Source of the DNA: CAVUWL01 sp963700105
GTDB lineage: Bacteria; Actinomycetota; Thermoleophilia; Solirubrobacterales; 70-9
Assembly: GCA_963700105.1 (NCBI GenBank)
Contig: CAVOWL010000002.1
Span: forward strand, 1-64,000
Reading direction: 5' to 3'
DNA: 64,000 nt
A model generated the notes under the pieces. That model was not told the origin of the DNA. It was given only the letters and a program-made list of their open reading frames with translations, and did not search any database. Made by a program: the position numbers and the translations under genes. Of this stretch, positions 46,088 to 54,477 are shown one piece after another. Numbering within the stretch: the stretch's first letter is position 1; the number at the start of each line of letters is the position of its first letter.

Positions 46088-47704
46088 TCAGCCCCTCACA
46101 CGCACCTTCGCCGCCGGGCTCGCGCCTTCCACCCAGGGGTACCCCGCCTGCGTCGGCACCAGCGCCCGGAATCGATACGTCGTTGTCCTGGTCGTCGCAA
46201 AGAACCTGTAGCTGCTGTTGAACGATCCCTGGGCGCCGGTTGTTGTCTGGCGGAAGGTAATCCATCGTTTCGATCCAGGCACGTTTGCCTGCAGGACGAC
46301 GACGCGCCCGACCGGATTGGGTCCCGGCACCTGTCCCCAGAGGTGGACGCGGTGATGGTCCGTGAGTTTCTGTGGTGCCAGCTTCAGGGTCGGTTCGGCG
46401 CGGGAGTAATAGCGGACCTGGCGGGCAACCTGGGAATCCTTGTGGCGGTAACCGATGATCACATTGCGATCCGGTCCCGCCGGCACCTTGTAGGCGTAGT
46501 TGCCGTTGGCATCGGTCTTCACCGTGCCAACTGGCAATGCACTGGGTTCAACGCCCGTGCGTCTGCATCTTCACGCAGAGCGTCGCGCCGGCCACCGGGT
46601 CGCCGGCGTTGTCGGCGAGCTGGCCGGTCACTTCAGCCCCCTTGCCGTAGGGAACGGTGACCGTTTCGGCATTTGATTCAGCGAACTGCGCGCTCAGCCC
46701 TTCGCCTCCGCTCACCGAAGATTCGGCGCAGGAGTCATCGACGTTGACTGTCTTTACCGCCGAGCAGGTCGTGTTTGGTTCCCCGAGCGTCGCGAAGTCC
46801 GAAGCACAGACCTGGACAGAGTTTGAGCCGTTGTGAAACGGATAGGTTTCGGTGCTCAGGTTCCAGCTGGCGTTTACTTCGGTCGGACAGGGGACGATCG
46901 CAGCCGCCACCGTTCCTTGGACGCTTGCGTTGTTGGTCTGTGCCACGTCGCAGTTGGAAACTTTCGGCTGCGCTGCTGGCAGCCCGTTGACGTCGACCGA
47001 GACGTTGCTGATGCCCCCTCCCACATCATGGGCTTCTGTGCTCAGGGTCCCGTGGCCTCGAATTACCCCCCCGGCGAGGAGTGAGCCTTCGAAGCCTTTG
47101 AGCGTTGGCGGCACCGGATCTACCTCGATCGTCGCGAAATAATGGGCGTAGATCAGGGCGCCGGGCTGGCAGTGTTCTTCGCATTCGAGCTCCACATCGA
47201 AGTTTCTGAAATTCGGCGTCAGGCGAAAGATGCGATTTTCCTCAGAGCATTTGGTTGGAGGCCAACCAGGGCTGAGAATGTAGGCGCGGGTGGCTCCGGA
47301 ATAGCAAGATGCCGCGGAGATCGCGGTCGATTCCATCGTCCCGCCGGGTGGCGGTTCGATCGGCAGCGCCCAGGTCGCATTACCGCCGGGTCCGATTTCA
47401 CCGAGCAGATGATCGCGAGCGAGCCGCCTGGCTCTTCGCAGTTGTCGACGCCCTCCCAGGGTTGGCCGGGGTTTTGCGCGTACCTGACGCCAGTCACCCC
47501 ACCTCCTGGAAGCGAGGGATTTCACATCTCAAAGACGTAGCGCGCCGGCCCGGCGCTCGCGGTCGCTGGGATCAGAGCCGACCCCACGACCGCGATCGCC
47601 AGGGCGGCGAGCCAGGGCCGCTGAGTAGCGATACGCCAGCCGCGACCGGCTCCGCTGCCATCATCTCGTTGCCAATTCTTTGAGCGCATTTCGCTGTCTC
47701 CCAC
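46088..47704 (-). pseudogene. secreted Ig-like / carboxypeptidase-regulatory-like protein, frameshifted
   Basis: Reading from ATG 47702-47704: MGDSEMRSKNWQRDDGSGAG, then a signal peptide (WLAALAIAVVGSALIPATAS). The frame then moves near 47520 (VTGVRYAQNPGQPWEGVDNC), near 47405 (GPGGNATWALPIEPPPGGTM) and near 46550 (VKMQT to GVEPSALPVGTVKTDANGNY). The middle part has paired Cys and an Ig-like look (GGISNVSVDVNGLPAAQPKV; AETVTVPYGKGAEVTGQLAD). The C-terminal part has carboxypeptidase-regulatory-like DANGNYAYKVPAGPDRNVII and a beta-rich end KRWITFRQTTTGAQGSFNSS. Homology-like continuity across all breaks suggests one original gene of ~530 codons. Each break is a single-base event, so sequencing error is possible. 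Confidence 0.65.
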
Positions 47705-47985
47705 AATGTATGGCCATGCACTCTGAGCGCATAGCTTGGCTGCTGAGTGGCTCGATCAGTGCCCGATGAGTACCGCGGCGGTCGAGTCCGTCCTGACAAC
47801 AGCAACTGCGAGGAGGTGGCCGAGCTAGTCGGCGCGATGTGGAGTCGGTGATTTAAGCCCCAAAAGCGTCCGCAGTAGACCGGAACGCACTGCACGGTCG
47901 ACGTCAGGGTGACGGCGTTCAACGTCCTCGCAGTGCGACTGGCAGAGGAACTCTCCGAGGGCGACTCGGTAGCGAGCAGCGGCCA
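47705..47985. other. intergenic, nothing recognised
   Basis: About 280 bp upstream of the minus-strand secreted gene. No supported gene, hairpin or promoter consensus that I could defend. Confidence 0.4.
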
Positions 47986-48100
47986 CCTTCGCTCTGAACG
48001 GTGGCCTGGTTCACGTCGGCTCTATATCCACTCGGTGATCGCCCGTGACGTGCAATTGACCGGCTCGCAAGTCGCTGAGGGCTCGCAGTGAGCGCGGTCG
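47986..48100 (+). repeat. direct repeat flanking Phd-PIN module, left copy
   Basis: 115 bp, from CCTTCGCTCTGAA to GAGCGCGGTCG, matching 48896-49009. The best-conserved core is GGTGATCGCCCGTGACGT, followed by CTCGCA-TGAGC-CGGTCG blocks. No conserved reading frame spans both copies, so they behave as DNA repeats. Confidence 0.7.
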
Positions 48101-48227
48101 GTCGCGGTGAGCTGCAGAGAGATCGGGTTGGTTTCGGTTCTACTCTCCACCCTCCGGCCTTCGTAGGCTCATGGCGCGGTCGTTTGGCCACCAAGCTGGT
48201 GCGTAGCAGATTTGCTACATTGGGCCA

Positions 48228-48473
48228 ATGAAGCGCATACCCCAACGAGAGCTTCGCAATGATGTCTCCACCGTTCTACGGCGCGTGATGGCGGGCGAAC
48301 GGCTGCGCGTCACCGTCTCGGGGTATGACGTTGCTGATCTCATACCGATCGAGGACTCGCCGTCCTGGACTGCCGGCTCGCGAGCGCAGGAGCTGATCAT
48401 GGGGGCCCAAGCCGATGCTGGTCTGGCAGCTGAGCTCGACCAAGCGTTCCCGGACATGACGGACCAGCTTTAA
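48228..48473 (+). CDS. Phd/YefM-family antitoxin
   Basis: 81 residues: MKRIPQRELRNDVSTVLRRV, then MAGERLRVTVSGYDVADLIPI. This is the Phd/YefM N-terminal DNA-binding fold (strand, RELRN helix, GE-x-xxVTxxG). The C-terminal part is an extended toxin-wrapping tail ending FPDMTDQL. It neutralises the PIN toxin 19 bp downstream and probably represses the pair. Intact, upstream of the toxin as usual. Confidence 0.87.
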   Translation: MKRIPQRELRNDVSTVLRRVMAGERLRVTVSGYDVADLIPIEDSPSWTAGSRAQELIMGAQADAGLAAELDQAFPDMTDQL

Positions 48474-48492
48474 GGCGATCGAGCGGTTTGCC

Positions 48493-48882
48493 GTGCAAGC
48501 GGTTCTAGATACCTCGGTCTTCATTGCGCGCGAGCAGGCGCGACCGCTCGGCACTCTTCCCGACGAGGTTGCCGTCAGCGTGGTCACCCTCTCCGAGCTT
48601 CGCCACGGCGTCCTCGCCGCCAGCGGTCACGAGCAGATGGCGCGTCGTCTCAGTACTTTGGAGGTTGCGAGGCGGATCGCTGCGCCCTTGGTAATAGATG
48701 AGGCTGTCGGGGACGAACTGGCGCGCCTGCGCATGGGACTGAAGTCGATCGGCAAAGCGATGAAGGTAATGGACACTTGGATCGCCGCCACCGCAATTGC
48801 TCACGGTGCGGCGGTTTGCACTCAAGATGCGGACTTCGACGCGGCTGCACAAGCAGGACTACTCGAGGTCACGCGGGTGTAG
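48493..48882 (+). CDS. vapC: PIN-domain ribonuclease toxin, VapC family
   Basis: 129 residues from GTG 48493. The acidic PIN residues are all present: Asp in VLDTSVFIARE, Glu in VVTLSELRHGVL, Asp in KVMDTWIAATAIAHG and Asp in VCTQDADFDAAA. VapC toxins cleave tRNA or rRNA in a Mg-dependent way. Paired with a Phd-type antitoxin, a common VapBC variant. The module is intact amid broken neighbours and is bracketed by 115-bp direct repeats. Confidence 0.9.
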   Translation: MQAVLDTSVFIAREQARPLGTLPDEVAVSVVTLSELRHGVLAASGHEQMARRLSTLEVARRIAAPLVIDEAVGDELARLRMGLKSIGKAMKVMDTWIAATAIAHGAAVCTQDADFDAAAQAGLLEVTRV

Positions 48883-48895
48883 TTAGCGCGGGACC

Positions 48896-49009
48896 CCTTC
48901 GCTCTGAATGCTCGCCCGGTTCGCCCGAGCTCTCAATTGCATGGTGATCGCCCGTGACGTCCAGTTGGCTGGTTCCGAAGCTGCTGAGGTCTCGCAATGA
49001 GCACGGTCG
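48896..49009 (+). repeat. direct repeat flanking Phd-PIN module, right copy
   Basis: Right-hand copy of the repeat at 47986-48100, same orientation, starting 14 bp after the toxin stop. Together they enclose 795 bp holding only the toxin-antitoxin pair, as expected if the module moved by recombination between repeats. Confidence 0.7.
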
Positions 49010-49189
49010 CAGCTCGCAGCCGATTCAGCGATTCCCCCTGACCTCCCTTCCCACCGCGAATTACCTTCACGCATCGGGTGCGCCGGGTAACTGGCGCGGC
49101 GCAATTTTCGGCTACAACCACGCCGATTGGTATGTGGAAGAGGTACTTCAGATTTCCTCGAGCTTCGGAGCGGGGAGGTGTGTACGGCT

Positions 49190-49639
49190 ATGTCGACCCA
49201 CCTCGGCGGAGTCCCGACCGAATCGCTGGCGCGGATCCAATATGTCGCCCGTTGGATCGAAGATCAGCGAATCCACTATTGCTGGGGTGGGGGGCACGCG
49301 GCCAAGGCCGGCCCCACGACTGCTAACTACTGTTAGAGCGCCGCCGGACATCAGGTCTTCGGCGCCCCCGAAAAGGGCCTCGACTGCTCCGGTGCGGTGC
49401 GCTGGCTGTTGGTTCTCTCCGGGTATAAGGATCCTGGACCGTTGGTCTCCGGAGATTTCGCCAACGCATATCCCTCGGGCCGCGGAAAGCCCGTGACGAT
49501 CTGGTCCAACGTCGATTACGTTTTCGTCGAAATCGACGGCCGCGACTGGGGCACCTCGGACTCCAACTTCGCCCACGGTCCGGGCTTCGGCCTTCAATCA
49601 AAGGCAGGGTTTGTGGGAAGCCATCCGCCGGGGCTGTGA
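49190..49639 (+). pseudogene. NlpC/P60-like cell-wall hydrolase, nonsense codon
   Basis: From ATG 49190 the frame reads STHLGGVPTESLARIQYVAR, then IHYCWGGGHAAKAGPTTANY and C, then TAG at 49334-49336. It continues in the same frame as SAAGHQVFGAPEKGLDCSGA, VRWLLVLSGY and NFAHGPGFGLQSKAGFVGSH to a stop at 49637-49639. LDCSGAVRW carries the catalytic Cys context of NlpC/P60-type peptidoglycan hydrolases. The TAG fits a one-base change of a Trp codon. Unlike the neighbouring frameshifts, a substitution in a non-homopolymer is unlikely to be a sequencing slip. There is no signal peptide in the frame, so the 5' end may also be missing. Confidence 0.65.
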
Positions 49640-49647
49640 GACATATG

Positions 49648-49675
49648 CACCAACTTCTCGTTGGTGTTTTTGTTT
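49648..49675 (+). terminator. intrinsic terminator
   Basis: CACCAAC (49648-49654), loop TTCTC, GTTGGTG (49660-49666), followed directly by TTTTTGTTT (49667-49675). Nine bases after the hydrolase stop. The clearest rho-independent terminator in the window. Confidence 0.85.
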
Positions 49676-50120
49676 GCGCAGGGCATCTCGCGGTCCTCAG
49701 CCTCAGTCGCGAAGCGTTCGTCTAAGGTTGGATCGGGTATGCGCCAATTCAACGGAGGTCAGGTCGAGATTGCGGAGTTCACCGAAGTCACCGAGCCAGC
49801 TCGATGAGTAACCGAAGGGGTTCGTCGAGCTCGCTGAGAGTCCGCTCAGGCGGGTGTCGCCCGGCCCGAACCCGCGTTTCGGCGGCGCGGTCGGCTATCT
49901 CGTCGTCGACTCCGGTCCTCGCGTCGTGCTCGAAAAAGCCAAGGGCCGCAAACTACGTCGTCGTCCGTGGCCGTGTTCCCTCGCGGACGAGCCGCTCTAC
50001 GTCGGCCTTGGCTGAGCAAAGCCCTTCCCTTGACTCTTCCCCTACCGGGAGACCCTCAGCACACCCGGGTCGATCAGCCGGTGGTTCTTCACACACCTTG
50101 CTTTACGTATCCTGGAGTGT
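49676..50120. other. intergenic with possible gene relic
   Basis: 445 bp without a supported gene. A frame ending near 50016 reads GGAVGYLVVDSGPRVVLEKA followed by KGRKLRRRPW and looks once-coding, but it has no start and no family I recognise. Confidence 0.35.
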
Positions 50121-50315
50121 ATGCGAACGAACATTGAGATCGACGATGAGGTGATGAACGAAGCCCAGCGGCTGATCGGCGCCCGGACCAAGCGGGAAAC
50201 AGTTGACACGGCGTTGCATGAGCTGGTGGCTCGGCATCGCCGCATCGGCGTACTGGACCTCCGCGGACGCATCCGTTGGGAGGGTGATCTCGACAGGAGC
50301 CGGCGCGGTCGCTAA
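50121..50315 (+). CDS. vapB: VapB-family antitoxin
   Basis: 64 residues, MRTNIEIDDEVMNEAQRLIG followed by ARTKRETVDTALHELVARHR. This is the ribbon-helix-helix opening of the DUF2191/VapB group, with C-terminal toxin-binding DLRGRIRWEGDLD. Intact, followed after 18 bp by a wrecked vapC, so the antitoxin survives without a working partner. Confidence 0.87.
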   Translation: MRTNIEIDDEVMNEAQRLIGARTKRETVDTALHELVARHRRIGVLDLRGRIRWEGDLDRSRRGR

Positions 50316-50333
50316 TCACAGCCCTTGTTGCCG

Positions 50334-50560
50334 ATGATTGTCGTGGACACCAGCGTCTGGATCGACGTTCTCAACGAAAACGATTTTCCTCAGGCGATGC
50401 ACGCGTTCAGTTGATCGAGGGCGGTGAGCCGGTCGCGCTACTGACGTGATTCTCACTGAGATTCTGCAGGGCCCTCGAAGCGAGGAGGAGGCCCGCTTTG
50501 TGGAGGATCGCCTGCGTGCCTCGCCGGGTGTTGCGGCTCGATGGCTTGAAAGACCTTGTT
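50334..50560 (+). pseudogene. vapC: VapC PIN toxin, degraded
   Basis: ATG 50334 opens a perfect PIN start (MIVVDTSVWIDVLNEND with the first catalytic Asp). The frame then breaks near 50410 (QLIEGGEPVAL), again near 50445 (DVILTEILQGPRSEEEARFV, holding the PIN Glu), and near 50520 (LRLDGLKDLVLAAEG). The sequence ends at about 50560, where antisense sigma-factor sequence begins, so the last third with the remaining Asp residues is absent. Several indels plus truncation make this a genuine pseudogene. Confidence 0.8.
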
Positions 50561-50958
50561 CTAGCTGCCGAAGGGTCGTTGCGATTTCCTCCGCGAGGTC
50601 GAGGAGCTTGTCTGGCTGGCCGATCGGAATGGTTTGCAGCTGCTTTTGGGAGCAACGGTCGATATCTTGGGTCGGGCTGTTGGGTCAGATCTCTGCGCTG
50701 ATTGCGCTCGATTGCCCAACACCGCCGCTTTAGCGTTAGGCTCAGCCAGGCAAGGGGTGGGGCCTGGCTGGTTGGATCAAAATGCTCCATGAACAGGACC
50801 AAGGCGTCCTGGACGGCATCCTCGGCTAGTTCAGGGCTGCCGCAGTTCCGCTTGGCGATTGCGAGCAGGCGCGAGCGATGCGCGATGTAGATCTGCTCGG
50901 CGAGCTCCTCAGTACTGCGATGTTTGGCCCGAGATCGGGCAGGAACTGTTGTGGGCAC
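50560..50958 (-). pseudogene. ECF-type sigma factor fragment
   Basis: From ATG 50956-50958: STEELAEQIYIAHRSRLLAI, then GSPELAEDAVQDALVLFMEH and PLAWLSLTLKRRCWAIERNQ, a good sigma region 2. Beyond ~residue 95 the protein loses family character (a frame change near 50640 would give LLDLAEEIATTLRQLEQ). It runs into the truncated vapC on the other strand, so region 4 is gone. It resembles the other two sigma genes here in general layout only. Confidence 0.65.
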
Positions 50959-51219
50959 CTGGTGCCTCCCTTCGCCGCTGACTTGACGAGGGCCGCGATG
51001 CGTCGGTTAGGCGATCCCGGAACCCGAAGGGCCGACAGGAGCTCCCTGCGCAGGGAGCTTGTAGGGATCGCCGCCGACGCGATAATTCGCGGTCTGAGGA
51101 GGCAGCGACGCGAGTGGGCTTGGCAGGTCCCGGCTGAAGCTAGCGATCGGCGGCCGGAGTTGGCCCGCCCGGGCGCACAGGACTCGCATCCTGGCACGCA
51201 GGCGTGCTTTGCCTCGTCC
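50959..51219. other. spacer with perfect 20-bp palindrome
   Basis: 260 bp between the sigma fragment and the next relic. 51040-51059 is a perfect 20-bp palindrome (centre CTGCGCAG). A frame through it reads SLRRELVGIAADAIIRGLRR and may be coding debris. Confidence 0.4.
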
Positions 51220-51725
51220 ATGCACACCCGGACGAACCCGATCAACACGAAACGCTCAAGGGCCGACCGACCACCCCGCCTGACTGACTGCGGGGCCGAG
51301 CTGGGCACAGAGCACACCGAGGTGCTGCGGCTGCTCTCCGAACAGGTGGCGATATCGCTCGACCAGCTCGCGCGATTCCTGGATCGACCCTGGAGCGCGC
51401 GGTGGCGCTGGTGCAGGCCCTCGAGGACGCTGGCTGCCTCCGCCATCGCCGATTCCTGGTCAGGGACATGCCCTGGTTCTGGCTGAATGCACGCGGCGCC
51501 CGGCTTGCAAGCACCGGGTTTGGTGCTGCCGCGCCCGGCGTGGGAATGCTTGCCCATAGGCGCGCGATCAACGAGGTTCGTCTTTACCTCGGCGAGCGGG
51601 CACCCGAGTGGCGCTGGGTCTGTGAACGAGCGGTCTTCCGTCAGCGCGACCCCGAGGATCACCTTCCCGACGCGGTCTTTGAGATCGGCAGCGAGCGCCA
51701 TGCGATCGAGGCAACCGTAACGGTG
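51220..51725 (+). pseudogene. replication-relaxation-like protein, frameshifted and truncated
   Basis: From ATG 51220: ELGTEHTEVLRLLSEQVAIS, LDQLARFLDR. A frame shift near 51388 then leads to ERAVALVQALEDAGCLRHRR, FLVRDMPWFWLNARGARLAS and DHLPDAVFEIGSERHAIEA. This winged-helix-then-nuclease-like layout (helix-turn-helix, PW-WL-A-G, D-P-DA-E-E) is that of plasmid/ICE replication-relaxation (MobC-like) proteins; assignment by layout only. It stops matching at ~51725 and abuts a small gene on the other strand. Consistent with a former conjugative or mobilisable element. Confidence 0.5.
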
Positions 51726-51740
51726 GCGTCAACGACCAGG

Positions 51741-51947
51741 TCAACGTCGGCCGCATCGTGCCTCGTGCAACAGAGCCACCCAATTTGGTTGCGGCGTCCC
51801 ATCATCAAACGTCTCCCAGGAAGCCGGCAGACCCACCATCTCGCCTTCACCCTCGTGCTCGTCCGCCACCACGATTCGCGCTCTTGGAACCTGTGGAGCT
51901 GGCAGCGCATCGATCTCACGATGTAGCTGCTCACGCGTCGTCACCAT
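51741..51947 (-). CDS. small antitoxin-like protein
   Basis: 68 residues starting MVTTREQLHREIDALPAPQV, a start seen in many short actinobacterial antitoxin-like proteins (TTRExLHxxIDxLP). The rest reads RARIVVADEHEGEGEMVGLP, with an acidic Trp-containing end. No partner toxin is recognisable beside it: one side is the truncated relic, the other the nucleotidyltransferase on the same strand. Function uncertain. Confidence 0.5.
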   Translation of the reverse strand: MVTTREQLHREIDALPAPQVPRARIVVADEHEGEGEMVGLPASWETFDDGTPQPNWVALLHEARCGRR

Positions 51948-52056
51948 TCCGAGTCTAGCCCGGGGTCGCGTTCAGCGACGGAAGCGAAAGCTTTTTGGCT
52001 GGGTTGCCTTCGTGCCTGTTGGCGACCGCAACTCGGTTGCGCCGGGTCGGGTCGTT

Positions 52057-52599
52057 TCAGGCTTCGGGCAGGTTTGCAAGATCGGCGTGATCTTGAGCTC
52101 GCCCGGCTGCCTCCTTCATCTCCCGCAGTCGACCGAGCGAACACACGTGCACCGGGACGCCAAGCAGGTTACTTTCAACTGCATCCTTAGTGAGCTGGGA
52201 GTAGCTGGATACTCCGCTTGCTCGCTGTACGATGTCGAGTTCGCCGAACTTGGTCATCGCAGTGAAGTTGCCCCCGCGACTTATTGCCATTGCGTCGGTC
52301 GCAGGGTCAAACGATCGTTCTTTGACAGTCGGAAGTGTGGAATCCAGCTCAGCGAGTGCCTTGACGAGCCGTTCCAGGTTCAGTGGGTCGGGGTCAGGAA
52401 CGAGGCCCAGGTCCTCAGTCCCGCGAACGTAACCGTGGGCAGCGACCGCTACACCCCCGATCACGACGAAGCGCACCCTCTGATCGCGAAGTGCGGAAAG
52501 GAGCGAGGGAAGGTCGAACCCACTCAACGCTTTAGTGCCGCCCCCTTGATGGCGCTCATCTGTTTGCAAAGCGTGTAGGCGAGCAAGTCGCTTGCTCAT
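52057..52599 (-). CDS. MNT-like nucleotidyltransferase (possible toxin component)
   Basis: 180 residues, intact. VRFVVIGGVAVAAHGYVRGT is the nucleotide-binding GG motif region, then EDLGLVPDPDPLNLERLVKA, FTAMTKFGELDIVQ and C-terminal LGRLREMKEAAGRAQDHADL. The active site normally reads DLD; here the second Asp is Gly (DLG), though downstream Asp residues and ELDIV remain. Same family as the broken gene at 43101-43585. Members work as toxin-antitoxin or abortive-infection nucleotidyltransferases; the altered motif may mean an inactive or antitoxin-type role. Starts at ATG 52597-52599. Confidence 0.72.
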   Translation of the reverse strand: MSKRLARLHALQTDERHQGGGTKALSGFDLPSLLSALRDQRVRFVVIGGVAVAAHGYVRGTEDLGLVPDPDPLNLERLVKALAELDSTLPTVKERSFDPATDAMAISRGGNFTAMTKFGELDIVQRASGVSSYSQLTKDAVESNLLGVPVHVCSLGRLREMKEAAGRAQDHADLANLPEA

Positions 52600-52644
52600 C
52601 GGGGCACCTCGGTCAGCCTCAATGCGAACTGATCGCGCTCGCCG

Positions 52645-52894
52645 GAGATCGTCGACCGCACCAAGACCGAGGCCGACCGTCTCGTGCCCGTCCTGGCGGC
52701 CTTACTGGGCGACCTCGATGTCCTGCGTGAGCTTAGTGGCGACGGCCCCGACGATTTCGTCTTCAGACTCCGGCGGGGGGCATTGGGCAGAGACCGATTG
52801 GCGCAACTTTCGCTCCCGCCATTTCGTCCCCGCCCTGAATCGGGTCGAAGCCGGCTGGGCGCAGTGGCGGGAGCGGCTCGCCTCCCGAGTCTGA
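52645..52894 (+). pseudogene. tyrosine recombinase (phage integrase) fragment
   Basis: The frame EIVDRTKTEADRLVPVLAAL, DDFVFRL shifts one base in the G6 run near 52770 and continues GGHWAETDWRNFRSRHFVPA, the linker pattern (TKTxADRxVPL...GGHWxExDWRNWRxRxFxPA) of actinobacterial site-specific integrases. The catalytic C-terminal Arg/His/Tyr part and the N-terminus are absent. It lies 235 bp upstream of an intact tRNA-Thr gene, a favourite integrase target. A relic of an earlier integrated element. Confidence 0.6.
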
Positions 52895-53128
52895 GCGGCT
52901 GGGCCCAGGCCGTCCTGATCGCGTTCTCTGGCGGCCGAATGTGCTGCCTCACCGTCTAAGATCGCTGAGTGATAAAGGAGACCGAGCAGGGCTTCATAGG
53001 ACGCGAACGGCTAAGCAGGGCTTCATGGGAAGTGAAGGGCCCTATTTTTACTTTTGCGTCCCATCTGAGTCCCATGGCGCCCATACGACTCCAGCCATCG
53101 CATATTTTTGGCTCTAGTAAGCCGTTTT

Positions 53129-53201
<73 letters not shown>

Positions 53202-53435
53202 TCGCGTTACAGGCCGTGTCGAACACGTTGGGAAGTAGCCACGGCATCGGCGGGCCGAACCGAGGCCGAACGCCGTCTTTCTTGCCGCGCTGCTTCGATT
53301 GCCTCCGCAGTTGGTTCCGAGGGCTTGCCGCGCATACCGTGGACTCACGGAGCAATGCCGGGCAGGCCGTAATACAGCTTCTACCGGAGTAACTCGCGCA
53401 ACGAGACAGGGCGCGGTTTTAGCGCCATCCCCGCC

Positions 53436-54355
53436 CTCAGATGACTGATTCCACGGGAATCTCCGTGGGTAAGGGGTTTTAGGCAGAGAGGCCGAAGTCG
53501 ACGGTGCTGAAGCAACCGTCGACCGAAAGGCTACGATGCACGCCGACCTCGACACTCTCTGCACTGCGGTTTATTGCACGGCGGTCGATCTCCTGCCCGA
53601 GAAGCCCGGAATTGCCCGTCGTCGCGTCGCCGACGCCGAGCTAGCAACCCTCTGCGTCGCCCAGGCGAACCCAAGCAGCCGGGATTTCACAAGCGCAGAG
53701 CCCGCCTGAGCGAGACGATCGAGTGGCTGATCGGCGTCTTCGCTGCGCAGAGCCCCGGCTATTACGACGACCTCTTTCTGATCGACTCCACCCCGCTGGA
53801 GTGCGCCCGCTCGGTTGAGACGACGCGTAGATCGGCGCATGCGGTGGCCGCCGATTATGGCTACTGGGCCTCGCATTCCCGCTTCTTTTGGGGCTTTCGC
53901 CTGCACTGCGTGTTCGCTCCCGACGGCACACCTCGGGCCTTCACCCTCGCCTCTCCCAAGCGCGACGAGCGCGAGGTTGGAGTCGAGTTGCTAAACCGCG
54001 CAAACAGGGCTGGTGGGGAGACCCTGATCGGCGCAAGGGCTACGCCGGCCGCGAGTTCCTCGCATCGGTGCAGAAGCTGGGCGCCCAGATCGTGCGCCCC
54101 GCGCGCAAAGACGAGCCTGACAGTGGCATTCACCTTGCTCCGATCCGTCAGCGGATCGAGTCAATCTTTTGGACCTGCAAGGACATCCTCACCCTTGAGC
54201 GCCACGGCGCCCGCACCCTTGCAAACCTGCGGGTTCGCATCGCCCAGCGCTTTCTGGCGCTGGCCGCATGCATCACGCTCAACTACCAGCTCGGGCGTCC
54301 GAGCCGCTCCTTAGTCGACTACATCGCCTGAGCGGCGTGGAATCAGTCATCTGAG
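53436..54355. mobile_element. IS982-like insertion sequence, defective
   Basis: Perfect 20-bp terminal inverted repeats: CTCAGATGACTGATTCCACG at 53436-53455 and its complement at 54336-54355, enclosing 920 bp. It contains one degraded transposase gene. No clear target duplication is seen at the outer edges. Ends are intact but the transposase is not, so it could move only with help from a related copy. Confidence 0.85.
53536..54331 (+). pseudogene. IS982-family transposase, deleted and frameshifted
   Basis: ATG 53536: HADLDTLCTAVYCTAVDLLP, EKPGIARRRVADAELATLCV. The reading then jumps, with roughly 40-60 residues of the family missing, to QPGFHKRRARLSETIEWLIG, DDLFLIDSTPLECARS (first Asp) and GFRLHCVFAPDGTPRAFTLA. 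A frame shift near 54015 continues with KGYAGREFLASVQKLGAQIV and QRIESIFWTCKDILTLERHG (the Glu helix), ending ACITLNYQLGRPSRSLVDYI. The order D, D-KGY, E with the C-terminal IESIFWTxKD block fits IS982 rather than IS5. Non-functional. Confidence 0.8.
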
Positions 54356-54477
54356 CAGTCTTGCCCGGAGTCCGCTCGTGGCGATGTTGAAGGGTGACGA
54401 CGTGGGGTCGTGCCAAGGCAGGAACCGGTAGACGCTCGAAACCTCGGGTCGAAGCGTCAACCGCAGGTTGACAAGCT

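Noticed and set aside
52645..53128. Integrase fragment as the integrase of the hipBA island
   Set aside because: It lies on the 5' side of the intact tRNA-Thr, outside the interval bounded by tRNA-Thr and its 3'-half copy, so it more likely belonged to another element.
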